DNA of 64,000 bases from Leptospira wolbachii serovar Codice str. CDC (GTDB lineage: Bacteria; Spirochaetota; Leptospiria; Leptospirales; Leptospiraceae): assembly GCF_000332515.2 (NCBI RefSeq), contig NZ_AOGZ02000014.1, positions 2,372,001 to 2,436,000 of the forward strand. The letters are read 5' to 3'. This document shows, piece after piece, positions 55,444 to 64,000 of the stretch. A program made the position numbers and the translations under genes. The first letter of the stretch is position 1; each line of letters starts with the position of its first letter. The notes under the pieces are model-generated. The model had not been told where the DNA came from and made no database searches. It worked only from the letters and a program-made list of their open reading frames with translations.

Positions 55444-55949
55444 CGGAAAAAGCAATTTTAGGTAGCGGGTGTTTTTGGTGTACGGAGGCCGTATATCTTA
55501 GGATTCCTGGAATTCTATCTGTGAAGTCTGGATACGCAGGTGGATCTACTTCCCATCCAACTTACAAAGAAATTTGTACAGGAACCACTGGTCATGCAGA
55601 GGTAATCGAAATTGAATTTGATCCCGAGGTCATTACCTACTCAAAAATTTTAGAAATCTTTTGGGCGTCTCATGATCCCACCACACTCAATAAACAGGGC
55701 AATGATGTGGGAACACAGTATCGTTCTGTTATCTTTTATCTGAATGAAAAACAAAAAGATTTAGCAGTGGAATCGAAAAGAAAACATGCTTATCTTTTTC
55801 CCGATCCCATTGTAACAGAAATTTCACCGGCTCCAGAGTTTTATCCAGCGGAAGATTACCACCAGAATTATTTTACTCTCAACCCACAAAATCCCTATTG
55901 CCATTATGTGATTTTTCCCAAACTAAAAAAAATGGGACTTAAGCTGTAA
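55440..55949 (+). CDS. msrA: Peptide-methionine (S)-S-oxide reductase
   Basis: A 169-residue enzyme that repairs oxidised methionine with a Cys in GCFWC at the start (ILGSGCFWCTEAVY). SGYAGGSTSHPTYKEICTGTTGHAE and DVGTQYRSVIFY are standard MsrA motifs, and the tail (EDYHQNYF) is normal. The ATG overlaps the mtnA stop by 4 bp, so the methionine-related pair is coupled. The frame is open 14 codons earlier but those lie inside mtnA. Confidence 0.96.
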   Translation: MTEKAILGSGCFWCTEAVYLRIPGILSVKSGYAGGSTSHPTYKEICTGTTGHAEVIEIEFDPEVITYSKILEIFWASHDPTTLNKQGNDVGTQYRSVIFYLNEKQKDLAVESKRKHAYLFPDPIVTEISPAPEFYPAEDYHQNYFTLNPQNPYCHYVIFPKLKKMGLKL

Positions 55950-55960
55950 TCGTTGTAAGG

Positions 55961-57502
55961 TTATTTTCCCTTAAAAGCAGTTAACATTGCTTTTTCTTGG
56001 TTAGGAAAGAAGTTCATCACAAATGCAGTTTGGGCTTTGGTAATTTTTTCCACTTGCCTTCTGTATTTTATCACCGCACCGGGATGGGCTGTGTTACGCA
56101 CTACCACCTTAACATTGTCTTGGTTGTAACGAGCGCCTTTGAGTTCTTCTATTTTAGATTTGAGTAGTTCAACAGTTTTACTTTTTTTCTGGTAAGCATC
56201 AAAAATTTCTTTGAACTTTTCTTTTCTCGCATCATCCAATTTACCACGAGACCTTTGCACGACTTCTTTGATTTTTTGAATTTCTGGAACCAGGGCCTCT
56301 AGTTCGCGTTCAAACTCGGCAAGTCTAGAACTACCTTCTGTTAAGAGCCTATCATTTCTAAAATGAAATCCTACTTCTACAACAGTGTCCATTTGAGCAG
56401 TAGAACCTAGAGAAGATACAGTGATTCCTTGGTAAGAAACAATATCAGATCCAATGATGGAGGAAGATTCCCCCGTTAGGATTACGTTTCCTAAACAAAG
56501 AATTTTACTTCCTAAAATAAAATTTTCAACAATACAATCGCCATCGATTTCAAGGTTTCCATTTTCAATGAATTTTGCGCGAAGGTCTCCTTTGATGCGA
56601 ATGACACCTTTCCCTTTGGCTTTGACTCCACCTTTGACTTCTAAGTCTTCGCCCACAATTACATCGGAAGATTCCACGTTACCATCTAAATATAAAGAAC
56701 CTTGGCAGTTGACAATTGCACCTTCCTCAATGGTTCCTTTGACTCGAATGGTACCTTCAAAGTTGATGTTTCCCGTTCCAAGTCCAATGTTACTTTCAAT
56801 ATTTAATTCTGGAGATACAGTAAGAGAAGTGTCTGTTGAAAAAACAACTCCGCTAAGGGATGCAAAATATTCTTTGAGTTGTCGCCCAGGTTTTTCTGGA
56901 TCCTCAACAGTTTTGGGAAGGATGTTTTTACCTAGAGTGAGCCTTGGTCTATCGATCGGATTGGGGTAAATGGGATTTCCTAAAACATCAACACCCTGTT
57001 CCCCCGCAATTCCTTCAAAAAGTGTAGCGAGTCTTTCGCCTTCTTTTACGTGAACGTATTTATTTATGTTTCTGTAATCTGCTGATCCGTCATCTTTTAG
57101 AACAACACGTTGCGCTCTTGGGAAATAAAATTTAATCCAACCACTTTCCCCTTGTTTGGCGGGATTCCCTTGAGCCACTATAAAATTAAAATCATCTCTT
57201 ACTTTTGTGGGATCTTTTAATATTTTATCGATTTCGATGGCAGCCTTATCCACCTCTTTCATCAAAATCCGATCCCGATGAATGGTTGCATTGTCTAGAG
57301 CTTCATAAATTAGAATATTGCTCATAGAACCACCTAACAACCAAATTGGTTTTGTCACCAAAGTTGCAGTCAGTCGATCCTCGGAGATTTGGATTTTCAG
57401 TCCCCGTTCCGGATTGAAGTCCGGTGCATTTTTAACGTCCATTCTGTTAAAAGTATCGGCAGGTTTCTTAGGAGAAACGAGAATTTCTATCGGCGGAGCC
57501 AA
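55961..57502 (-). CDS. DUF342 (FapA) family protein
   Basis: A 513-residue protein. Residues 40-230 hold the N-terminal part of the DUF342 domain (AIDKILKDPTKVRDDFNFIVAQG ... EGERLATLFEGIAGEQGVDVLG). A beta-helix follows: GNINFEGTIRVKGTIEEGAIV, SLYLDGNVESSDVIVGEDLEVKGGVKAKGKG, with short Val/Ile strands and Gly turns. Then a coiled coil (about 390-460). In other bacteria FapA-like proteins associate with polymerising or membrane complexes; function here is unknown. The start is a TTG after GGAAG; an ATG (MDVKNAP) 20 codons on is the alternative. It overlaps the hydrolase gene by 16 bp. Confidence 0.82.
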   Translation of the reverse strand: MAPPIEILVSPKKPADTFNRMDVKNAPDFNPERGLKIQISEDRLTATLVTKPIWLLGGSMSNILIYEALDNATIHRDRILMKEVDKAAIEIDKILKDPTKVRDDFNFIVAQGNPAKQGESGWIKFYFPRAQRVVLKDDGSADYRNINKYVHVKEGERLATLFEGIAGEQGVDVLGNPIYPNPIDRPRLTLGKNILPKTVEDPEKPGRQLKEYFASLSGVVFSTDTSLTVSPELNIESNIGLGTGNINFEGTIRVKGTIEEGAIVNCQGSLYLDGNVESSDVIVGEDLEVKGGVKAKGKGVIRIKGDLRAKFIENGNLEIDGDCIVENFILGSKILCLGNVILTGESSSIIGSDIVSYQGITVSSLGSTAQMDTVVEVGFHFRNDRLLTEGSSRLAEFERELEALVPEIQKIKEVVQRSRGKLDDARKEKFKEIFDAYQKKSKTVELLKSKIEELKGARYNQDNVKVVVRNTAHPGAVIKYRRQVEKITKAQTAFVMNFFPNQEKAMLTAFKGK

Positions 57503-58524
57503 TATAGAAAACTTCCGAAGGTTTGGAGGAGGGCCGGAACTCCAAAGATTTGGGAATGCAGAGGGAGGCTATCCCCATGGGTTAGGGCAGTGGAGGTACG
57601 GTGGACATAGGAAATTTCTTTTGTTTGGAAGAGGCGGGCCAGTTTTTCCGATTCTTCCGGCGAAATTACGGAGTCTGTTTTTCCATGGAGTAAGGCCACG
57701 GGACCAGCGAGTGTTTCCATTTGATAAAAAGGGGAAAGATTTTCGGGGAGGTTTGGGGGAACAGTATCAAGAACGCGGTTCGCTATTTCCATTCGTAAAT
57801 TTTCATCAGTTCCCACTTGAAAAAAGAATTCCTTGGCTCTACTTGAGGTCTTCGCAAGTAATGATTCCGCACGGATATCGTTTCCAATCCGTTTCAGTCC
57901 ATTGTCTAATGCGGCCTCGAAGTATACGGGTTCTAATTCTTCTGCAAGGGTCGGTTCAAAACGATGGAGAAAATTGAAAAGAATGACGTACACTGCGTAC
58001 GGATCGATAGTATAGTTAGAAAAGACAAAGGGCACTGTGTCTAAAAAATCACAATAGGCACCAATGACCATGGATGATTTGATTTTGTTTTTTGTATTGG
58101 ATTTGGAAGCGGCAATAAGTCCCATTCCACCTGAAAAGCTGGCAGATAAATATCCTAAATCATATCCATTAAACAGTTGTTTTGCGGAGTAAATTTCCAT
58201 CATTAAATCCTGGATGTTGGAAATGGTCTTTTCTTCGATTTTTAATCCCTTCACTTCGGGAAGTTCAGGAAGAATGACACTATGGTTGGAGCTGGCAATG
58301 TTTTCTGCAAGTTCCAAAATCCGTGGGTCGTCAATCCCCATGGCACTCATTCCATGTTGGATATAAACACCTGGTAATGATTCTGGATTTTTTCCTGTCG
58401 GATAAAAATGAAACACTCGCCTTCCTGTCTCGGGCAATCTGAGTTCTTTACGTTCTAAAGATTTTTTTTGTTTAAGTCCTGCATAACCCAAGATGAGTGG
58501 AATTGCCAAAACATAAGGTTTCAT
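57487..58524 (-). CDS. Alpha/beta hydrolase-like protein
   Basis: A 345-residue protein. The N-terminal hydrophobic stretch (YVLAIPLILGYAG) suggests membrane anchoring. Hydrolase features: QHGMSAMGIDDPRILELAENIA (HG oxyanion-type loop), SASFSGGMGLIAA with a Ser in a nonstandard elbow (S-F-S-G-G), an Asp in HGKTDSVISPEE, and a His in LTHGDSL near the end. The order Ser, Asp, His is that of alpha/beta hydrolases. Substrate unknown. It lies between cheX and the FapA-like gene, in the same direction. Confidence 0.72.
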   Translation of the reverse strand: MKPYVLAIPLILGYAGLKQKKSLERKELRLPETGRRVFHFYPTGKNPESLPGVYIQHGMSAMGIDDPRILELAENIASSNHSVILPELPEVKGLKIEEKTISNIQDLMMEIYSAKQLFNGYDLGYLSASFSGGMGLIAASKSNTKNKIKSSMVIGAYCDFLDTVPFVFSNYTIDPYAVYVILFNFLHRFEPTLAEELEPVYFEAALDNGLKRIGNDIRAESLLAKTSSRAKEFFFQVGTDENLRMEIANRVLDTVPPNLPENLSPFYQMETLAGPVALLHGKTDSVISPEESEKLARLFQTKEISYVHRTSTALTHGDSLPLHSQIFGVPALLQTFGSFLYWLRR

Positions 58525-58530
58525 TGGGAT

Positions 58531-59046
58531 TTAGTTTTTTGGGGTAGGAAATTTTTCCAACAATAAAATCAAATAGAGTCTGCCCATATAGTCTTCTCCT
58601 CTTCTGTCTTTGAGATTGAAGATAAGAATGTACTGGCGAAAGTGTTCTAAGGATATGGGAACCAGTTTATGATTTAAATTTTCTGGTGGCAAAATATCAA
58701 TTTCGTAACGTCCCAGTCTCATCTCTGTAATTAATTTTCCTGCGATCTGGTTTGCAAATTCCATCATGATGGAAGCTGAATGAGAACGGGAAGTGGGATC
58801 AATTTGAAATGCCTTTGCAATTTTGGGAAGGAGTTTGAGTTTTGTGTAACCGTCTAAGGCTAGATATACTTTTCCATTGATATCACCAACAAATTCGACA
58901 AGTGTACAATTCTCAAAACAAAGTCCTTCATTTTTAGAAGGACCGTAAGCTTCTCGTTCCGCATAAACAAGTAAAGATTTTTGAAAATGCTCTGGTAATA
59001 CTTGCGAAACAGTCAGGATAAATTTTTCATCAATTAACGGATCCAT
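58531..59046 (-). CDS. CheX-like chemotaxis phosphatase domain protein
   Basis: A 171-residue protein of the CheC/CheX/FliY family. The phosphatase helix reads MMEFANQIAGKLITEM with the E-x2-N spacing that dephosphorylates CheY~P; the protein also has GDINGKVYLALDGYTKLKLL, the beta-segment that precedes it in CheX. Only one E-x2-N helix is present, as in CheX. It begins immediately after the stop of the GGDEF-like gene, and ends 6 bp before the hydrolase gene. Spirochaetes use CheX in periplasmic-flagella chemotaxis, so this may be a paralogue with another partner. Confidence 0.72.
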   Translation of the reverse strand: MDPLIDEKFILTVSQVLPEHFQKSLLVYAEREAYGPSKNEGLCFENCTLVEFVGDINGKVYLALDGYTKLKLLPKIAKAFQIDPTSRSHSASIMMEFANQIAGKLITEMRLGRYEIDILPPENLNHKLVPISLEHFRQYILIFNLKDRRGEDYMGRLYLILLLEKFPTPKN

Positions 59047-60177
59047 TTATGCTGCGTGGTAGAGGATACTCTCTTCCAAGGATTTGTATGCGGCTTTGAT
59101 CCAAATATCAAATTTGATTTCAGGAACGGATTGGTTCGAAAAACCAAGTGCTACTTCCGAAGGATAACCGAGACTATCCAATTCCTCTATGAATTGTTTG
59201 AAAAATTCTGAAAAAATATCTAGCCTATCATTGGAAACTAGGGCTGCGTACAGGTTCTCTTCTAGTTGATACAAACCTAAACCAATACTTGCGTTTTGTT
59301 TTCCAAGTAGGTTGAGTCCTATTGCAATTTCTGATTGGAAGTTGGTATCAATGAATTTGAATAGAATTAGTGTTACTTTTTCTTTGGATTCAAAAACTGA
59401 TTTTGCCATTTGATAAAAGTGAGACACATTGAAGAGTTTGGAAATGGGATGTTTTGTTACCTTTGCATATTCTCTTTTTAGCATAATTTTTTCTGAGATG
59501 ATGGTAGACTTCTCCCAGAAAGATTGGATTTCGGATTCATTCCAAACCTCTTTGGTTGAAAAACATAAAAAACCAAATAAATGTGCATTCATGGTAAGTG
59601 GAATGTATAACTTGCGTTTATCGATGGAAATGGCAGGGAGAAGTTCTTTTACTCTTCCTTCTTCATATTCGTCCCATTCTACAGGATTGTCATCGGTTTC
59701 CACCATCATCCCGGCTTTTTGCCAATAACATTCCTTAAATTCTTTTCCATCAAAATAGAAATATTGGATGGAAGTGAGTTTCTCAGTTAAAAAAGGAAAG
59801 GGGAATTCCTTTACCGTTTCGCAAAACAACGATCGTCCTTCGGCATGGATCTGTTCTCTGGCAAGTAAGATAGGATCTTTTTTCCAGAGGATATCTTTGG
59901 GTTTTGGCTCCGCATTGGAAGGTACTGTAGGCAGAGATGTTTCTGTATCAAAGACTACATCTGTATGCAGATCCATTTTTGGTAAACCTTCATTATTTAG
60001 ATTATGATCCGTTTGATTTTGGGACTCCGGCTTCTGAAAATCCAAACTGTATAAAAACAAAGCGAGTAACAAACAGGAAACGGCGAGGAGAGTAAAACTC
60101 ACCCAGGAAAAATAGAGTATATACTGAAGGATGACTCCGATGATGAAAAAAAATGTGGGAATTGTATATCGTTTCAT
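59047..60177 (-). CDS. Membrane protein with GAF-like and degenerate GGDEF-like domains
   Basis: A 376-residue protein. Two N-terminal helices (IPTFFFIIGVILQYILYF and SFTLLAVSCLLLALFLYS) are followed by a polar linker (50-100), a GAF-like region (110-240; LYIPLTMNAHLFGFLCF), and a C-terminal region (245-370) whose layout fits GGDEF: HPISKLFNVSHFYQMA, LILFKFID, YPSEVALGFS, DIWIKAAYKSLEES. The GGDEF signature itself is replaced by E-E-N-L-Y, so it should not make c-di-GMP. It heads the operon with cheX, the hydrolase and the FapA-like gene. Confidence 0.55.
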   Translation of the reverse strand: MKRYTIPTFFFIIGVILQYILYFSWVSFTLLAVSCLLLALFLYSLDFQKPESQNQTDHNLNNEGLPKMDLHTDVVFDTETSLPTVPSNAEPKPKDILWKKDPILLAREQIHAEGRSLFCETVKEFPFPFLTEKLTSIQYFYFDGKEFKECYWQKAGMMVETDDNPVEWDEYEEGRVKELLPAISIDKRKLYIPLTMNAHLFGFLCFSTKEVWNESEIQSFWEKSTIISEKIMLKREYAKVTKHPISKLFNVSHFYQMAKSVFESKEKVTLILFKFIDTNFQSEIAIGLNLLGKQNASIGLGLYQLEENLYAALVSNDRLDIFSEFFKQFIEELDSLGYPSEVALGFSNQSVPEIKFDIWIKAAYKSLEESILYHAA

Positions 60178-60254
60178 AATGACTTAGCCGTTACTCAATA
60201 TAACGGGTAAAATGGGGATTCGCTGAACTGATTTTCCCTGTCCGCTAGGGGCAA

Positions 60255-60995
60255 ATGAAACTCTATTCCGAATTGGCCGAATACTATTTTACCATCGAAG
60301 AAGCAAGCCGCAAGTTTTCGGAAGAAATCCTCTTCCTTCGGGATACATTTAAGCGACATAAAATACATACAGTATTGGACATTGGCTGCGGGACCGGGGA
60401 ACATATAAAGGAATTACAAGGAATGGGTTTCAAACCCTTGGGTGTAGACGGATCTCCTAGAATGTTGGAGATTGCCAAGGCACGATTTCCTCATTGCCAG
60501 TTTGAACTTGGGAAAATGGAGGTTTACGTCGCCAAACAACAGGTAGACTCTGTAATTTGTTTGTACGGAACCTTTAATTATCTCATTAATGATGACTTAG
60601 TTCAGAATTTCCTTCGCAATTGTTATAAAAATTTAAAACAAGCTGGGCTTTTGATTTTGGAAATCTGGAACGCAGACCCTATTCACAGAATCAAACGAAA
60701 ACCCATCACTACCGTGAGTAACGTGAGGCAAGGTGACACTTCCATTCGAAGGAATCGTGGATTTCGTCTAACAAGAGCAGATGATGTCGCCATTGTGGAA
60801 GTAAATTATGTTTATAATTTGAATCAAAAAGATTTAAAAGACAAACATACCATGCGTGTGTTTCATTTCCCACAAGTTCAGAATTTCTTAGACGATAATA
60901 AATTTGACGTCCTTCATGTTTATAGCAATTACGACGGCGAAAAATATATAAAAACCGGCGCAAGGATGCTTATTGTAGCCAAAAAGAGGTCTTGA
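60255..60995 (+). CDS. Class I SAM-dependent methyltransferase
   Basis: A 246-residue enzyme with motif I VLDIGCGTGEHIKEL, the acidic end of strand 2 in GVDGSPRMLEIAK, and DSVICLYGTFNYL in place of motif IV, followed by a NLKQAGLLILEIWN segment. It looks like the Methyltransf_11/25 group. The substrate is not evident; no pathway partner is adjacent. The ATG is preceded by GGGGC only, a weak ribosome site. It stands between a divergent operon and lpd. Confidence 0.85.
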   Translation: MKLYSELAEYYFTIEEASRKFSEEILFLRDTFKRHKIHTVLDIGCGTGEHIKELQGMGFKPLGVDGSPRMLEIAKARFPHCQFELGKMEVYVAKQQVDSVICLYGTFNYLINDDLVQNFLRNCYKNLKQAGLLILEIWNADPIHRIKRKPITTVSNVRQGDTSIRRNRGFRLTRADDVAIVEVNYVYNLNQKDLKDKHTMRVFHFPQVQNFLDDNKFDVLHVYSNYDGEKYIKTGARMLIVAKKRS

Positions 60996-61038
60996 CTTTC
61001 TTTTTTTCGTACGGTATCCCAATCTATCGGGAGTTCGT

Positions 61039-62466
61039 ATGTCCAATCCAAACCATTTCCAAGTCATCGTTATTGGAGGAGGGCCTGGCGGTTATGTCGC
61101 AGCCATCCGTGCAGCACAATTAGGTTTGCAAACATGCATAGTTGAGCGTGAAAAACTCGGGGGTGTATGTTTGAACTGGGGTTGTATCCCCACCAAAGCA
61201 CTGTTAGAAAGTGCACATGTATTGGAACATTTAAAACACGCAGCCTCCTTCGGACTTTCTTGTGATAATATCAAAGCCGACTTCGATGCTGTGATCAAAC
61301 GCTCTCGCTCTGTTGCCGACCAAATGGCCAAGGGTGTTGAATTTCTGATGAAGAAAAACAAAATCACCGTAGTAAATGGAGAGGCTAGTTTCCAAAATTC
61401 CAAAACCATCCAAGTCAAACCGAGTTCCGGGGAATCAAACATATATACTGCCGATTTTTTTATTTTAGCTGTGGGTGCTAAAACCAAAGCGCTCCCTTTT
61501 TTGCCATTTGACGGGAAACGTGTGTTATCTGCTAGAGATGCGATGATAGAACCCAAGGTGATCCCCAATCTTGCCATTATTGGGGCAGGTGCCATCGGTG
61601 TAGAGTTTGCCGATTTTTATGCGAGTATGGGTTCTAAGGTTTCTATCATTGAATTCCAAGACCATCTTCTTCCCAATGAAGATGTAGAAATTTCAGGAGT
61701 ATTAGAAAGAAGTTTTAAAAAACGAGGGATAGAACAATATTTGAGTTTTGGTGTAGAGACAGCTACGGTCTCAGATTCAGGAGTGGAGCTTACTTTACAA
61801 GATCGTAAATCTGCTAAAAAAGAAAAGTTAAACTTTGATAAGGTGATTGTTGGGGTGGGAATCACACCAAATACTAGTTCCATAGGTCTGGATGAAATCG
61901 GTATCAAACTAAAAAACGGATTTGTTGACTTTGTTGGGAACTATCGTTCTACAGTGGATCATATTTATGCCATTGGGGATTGTATTCCCACACCAGCTCT
62001 TGCCCATGTAGCCAGTGCCGAAGGAATCCGTGCTGCGGAAGATATTTCTTTTCGATTGGGTAACCCTCATCACCTACAAATTGTTAGATTAAACTATTCC
62101 TATATCCCAGGTTGTACGTATTGCCATCCAGAGGTCGCGAGTGTAGGCCTTACAGAAGAAAAAGCAAAAGCTCAAGGGTATGAAGTTTCCATTGGAAAAT
62201 TTCCATTCACTGCCAGCGGAAGAGCCCAGGCCCAAGGAGACACTACCGGTATGATTAAAATCGTTTCTGATAAAAAACATGGTGAAATCTTAGGAGCACA
62301 TATCATTGGGAGTGGGGCGACAGAACTGATCGCCGAGCTAACATTAGGTGCCAATATGGAAATTACTGTTCGGGAGCTTGCAAACACCATTCATGCCCAT
62401 CCTACTTTGTCAGAAGGAATTATGGAAAGTGCAGCGGCGGTTCTTGGGGAAGCGATCAATATATAG
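61039..62466 (+). CDS. lpdA: Dihydrolipoyl dehydrogenase
   Basis: A 475-residue flavoprotein that reoxidises dihydrolipoyl groups with NAD. FAD binding: VIGGGPGGYVAAIRAAQLG. The redox disulphide is C-L-N-W-G-C in GGVCLNWGCIPTKALL. The NAD domain has AIIGAGAIGVEFADFYASMG, FAD motif 2 is YAIGDC, and the C-terminal His-Glu pair is in HAHPTLSEG. It is not next to genes for the 2-oxoacid dehydrogenases or the glycine cleavage system in this window, so its complex is not known. GGGAG precedes the ATG. Confidence 0.95.
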   Translation: MSNPNHFQVIVIGGGPGGYVAAIRAAQLGLQTCIVEREKLGGVCLNWGCIPTKALLESAHVLEHLKHAASFGLSCDNIKADFDAVIKRSRSVADQMAKGVEFLMKKNKITVVNGEASFQNSKTIQVKPSSGESNIYTADFFILAVGAKTKALPFLPFDGKRVLSARDAMIEPKVIPNLAIIGAGAIGVEFADFYASMGSKVSIIEFQDHLLPNEDVEISGVLERSFKKRGIEQYLSFGVETATVSDSGVELTLQDRKSAKKEKLNFDKVIVGVGITPNTSSIGLDEIGIKLKNGFVDFVGNYRSTVDHIYAIGDCIPTPALAHVASAEGIRAAEDISFRLGNPHHLQIVRLNYSYIPGCTYCHPEVASVGLTEEKAKAQGYEVSIGKFPFTASGRAQAQGDTTGMIKIVSDKKHGEILGAHIIGSGATELIAELTLGANMEITVRELANTIHAHPTLSEGIMESAAAVLGEAINI

Positions 62467-62538
62467 AAAGTTATGCGGGGATTGGGTTGTGCAGTGAGCA
62501 TAAGGTTGAGTAGTCTACCTGTCATATCTTTTAAGTTA

Positions 62539-63273
62539 ATGAGAAAGATAATCCTAAATTCTATTTCGATTTTTACTCTAATTTGGATTTTGAATTGTTC
62601 CGAGGAAAGGCTGACTCAAAATCCAAGGATTGGTCCCAGCCAAGAATGTATTGTTTTGGTTCATGGATATCTAAGATCTTCTAATCATTTACGTCATCTT
62701 CGGGACTTTCTGATTCAGAAAGGATTTTATGTTGTATCTATTGATTATCCTTCTACAACGCTAAGTATTCAAGAAATTGCTGATTCTTATCTTTCTTCAC
62801 AGATTTCGGATCATTGCCAGGATAAAAAAATTCATTTTGTTACTCATTCACTTGGAGGGGTGATTGTTAGATATTATCTAAAGACAAATCAGATCAAAAA
62901 TCTAGGGAGAGTTATAATGTTAGCTCCTCCCAATCAAGGAAGTGAGATTGCAGATCTTCTTTCTCAATTCAAATTTTTGAATTCTTTTTTCGGTCCTATC
63001 TTAGCCCAAATCAAAACGGATCCTTCAAGTTTTGTTCATTCCTTAGGGTTACCTAATTTTGAATTTGCAATCATTACTGGAGATTTCACTTTAGATCCTA
63101 TCTCTTCCTTTATCATTCCAGGAATTGATGATGGCAGAGTTTCTGTTTCTAATACGATATTGGAGAACAGGAAAGATTTCCTTATAGTGGAAAGATCTCA
63201 CAATTATATTATGGATGCGCCCGAGGTTCAGGACGCAATATTAACATACATACAAATCGGTAGATTCAGGTAG
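62539..63273 (+). CDS. Lipoprotein alpha/beta hydrolase (lipase-like)
   Basis: A 244-residue protein. The start MRKIILNSISIFTLIWILNC has a lipobox (WILNC, Cys20), so it should be a lipoprotein; I chose this ATG over one 22 codons upstream because it gives a correct signal peptide. Lipase features: VLVHGYLRSSNHLRHLRDFL (oxyanion region), THSLGGVIVRYYL with nucleophile Ser, and an Asp/His pair in the C-terminal part (GIDDGRVSV, SHNYIM). It resembles PGAP1/triacylglycerol lipase-like proteins. G+C is low, like its neighbour genes. Confidence 0.78.
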   Translation: MRKIILNSISIFTLIWILNCSEERLTQNPRIGPSQECIVLVHGYLRSSNHLRHLRDFLIQKGFYVVSIDYPSTTLSIQEIADSYLSSQISDHCQDKKIHFVTHSLGGVIVRYYLKTNQIKNLGRVIMLAPPNQGSEIADLLSQFKFLNSFFGPILAQIKTDPSSFVHSLGLPNFEFAIITGDFTLDPISSFIIPGIDDGRVSVSNTILENRKDFLIVERSHNYIMDAPEVQDAILTYIQIGRFR

Positions 63274-63286
63274 GATAGTTACTCCC

Positions 63287-64000
63287 TTACCCTTCTTTTA
63301 TTTCCAAACACTTCCTCATCCAATCCCATGTTTCTTTCGGTCTTTCAAAGGGAAAAAAATGAGTGAACCCAGGGAAGATGGTGACATCAGACTTAGGATT
63401 TACTTTTGCCAGAAGGTTCGCATACTTAGGGCTACAAACTTCAAATTTTTCTGGTATGGCAATGTGGTTTTCCGTTTCTATTCCGTAAAAGTTTTTGAAA
63501 ACATGGAAGTGGGCATGGCCAAAGATCCTTGCTTCTACTCGTGGGTCACAACAAAGTTTGACTTCTAATTCGTGGCCTGTACTTACAAAACAAGAGTTTA
63601 AATAGTCTTCAAAGATAGAAGGCTCAAAGTTTGCAAAAGCAGGAAATTTTCGAAATGACCGCCTAACAAGTTCTATAGATTTGAAATGGGTTCTTCTTTT
63701 TTTGGCACCTTTTGCGAGTGGGTTTTCTAAAAATTTAGAAAGAAGGATCATCTTCCAACCAAGGATCACTGGATCCATGACTAGAACCTTTTCAAAACGA
63801 GAAGGTTCTTTAGCGGCAGCGAGGAGAGAAGAGGCACCTCCCAGTGAATGACCAATGATATTTGTTTTTAGAATGGATTCATGATCGAGGAGTGCTAAGA
63901 TCTGGTCTCGAAAGACATTCCAGTTATGAAATTGTAAGCTGAACTCAGAACGACCATGTCCTAAAAAATCGGGAGCAATCACTCGGAAGTGTTTTGATAA
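63287..64000 (-). CDS. Alpha/beta hydrolase, N-terminus outside the window
   Basis: The frame is open to the last base (codons there read LSKHFRVIAPDF), so the true start lies beyond the window. DFLGHGRSEFS is the usual loop after the first strands; GHSLGGASSLLAA holds the nucleophile Ser; LVMDPVILGW and a final FPGFTHFFPFERP with the His follow. It belongs to the general alpha/beta-hydrolase family of small-molecule esterases. No substrate can be named. It converges on the lipase gene with 13 bp between stops. Confidence 0.85.
   Translation of the reverse strand, partial: LSKHFRVIAPDFLGHGRSEFSLQFHNWNVFRDQILALLDHESILKTNIIGHSLGGASSLLAAAKEPSRFEKVLVMDPVILGWKMILLSKFLENPLAKGAKKRRTHFKSIELVRRSFRKFPAFANFEPSIFEDYLNSCFVSTGHELEVKLCCDPRVEARIFGHAHFHVFKNFYGIETENHIAIPEKFEVCSPKYANLLAKVNPKSDVTIFPGFTHFFPFERPKETWDWMRKCLEIKEG

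Noticed and set aside
57318..57977. Long open frame on the plus strand opposite the hydrolase and FapA-like genes (219 codons)
   Set aside because: It lies antisense to two recognisable proteins, has no homology pattern and no ribosome-binding site; it reflects codon bias of the true strand.
1..64000. CRISPR arrays, tRNA or rRNA genes, insertion sequences, prophage
   Set aside because: No regularly spaced direct repeats, no cloverleaf-like stretches, no transposase or integrase frames and no terminal inverted repeats were seen; all large frames belong to the genes listed.

Overview
The window looks like a chromosomal segment of a spirochaete of the order Leptospirales, most likely Leptospira, perhaps a free-living species. 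The grounds are base composition of roughly 38-40% G+C, lipoproteins with loose spirochaetal lipoboxes, four 7TM receptors of the 7TMR-DISM type, FliG and FliH flagellar proteins, a phasin-type protein, and cobalamin lower-ligand genes. This is inference from gene content; no rRNA, tRNA, insertion sequence, prophage or CRISPR array was seen. Genes are tightly packed, often with 4-bp ATGA/TTGA overlaps, and no gene-free stretch exceeds 300 bases.

Layout. 1-7.3 kb: a lipoprotein cut by the window edge, a DUF3332 protein, an MBOAT acyltransferase, and a run of genes (PilZ, NAD(P)-binding, DUF374 acyltransferase, metK, transketolase C-terminal half, clpS). 7.3-16.2 kb: an AT-rich alpha/alpha-toroid protein, a secreted CBM48-like protein, a 1212-residue membrane-anchored TPR protein with an acidic D-P-F repeat domain, a WecG/TagA glycosyltransferase, and an MFS transporter. 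16.2-24.6 kb: mtnC, then a nitric-oxide module: norF- and norE-like genes facing norC-norB-norQ-norD, nnrS, and a Crp/Fnr regulator. 24.6-35.1 kb: two 7TM histidine-kinase-like receptors downstream of fliH and a fliG paralogue, facing two overlapping 7TM adenylate-cyclase-like genes. 35.2-48.7 kb: aldehyde dehydrogenase, tandem bacteriohemerythrin, gatB, a cobT-cobS-cobC operon, dnaE, a membrane AraC regulator and an acyl-CoA ligase. 48.8-64 kb: an M23 peptidase, a sigma factor/CHAT protease/Cys-cluster operon, a phasin, mtnA-msrA, a FapA-like/hydrolase/CheX/degenerate GGDEF operon, a methyltransferase, dihydrolipoyl dehydrogenase and two alpha/beta hydrolases.

How the parts work together. 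The Crp/Fnr regulator has the E..SR recognition helix of FNR. Palindromes of the form TTGAT-N4-ATCAA lie before norC and before nnrS, and a 9/10 match lies before the hemerythrin gene, so a small NO-detoxification regulon can be read directly from the DNA. metK, mtnC and mtnA are parts of the SAM/methionine cycle but are scattered.

Most unusual points. (1) The two overlapping cyclase genes have lost opposite halves of the class III active site: one lacks a metal-binding Asp, the other lacks the transition-state Asn and Arg. Only a heterodimer would rebuild one complete site, as in the C1/C2 domains of animal adenylyl cyclases. (2) A sigma factor with a coiled insert and a C-terminal extension is followed closely by a CHAT caspase-like protease and then a Cys-cluster protein. 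(3) NorC carries a second c-type haem domain. (4) Three TGC-N3-GCA motifs at 22- and 44-bp spacing sit upstream of the phasin gene, resembling PhaR operators.
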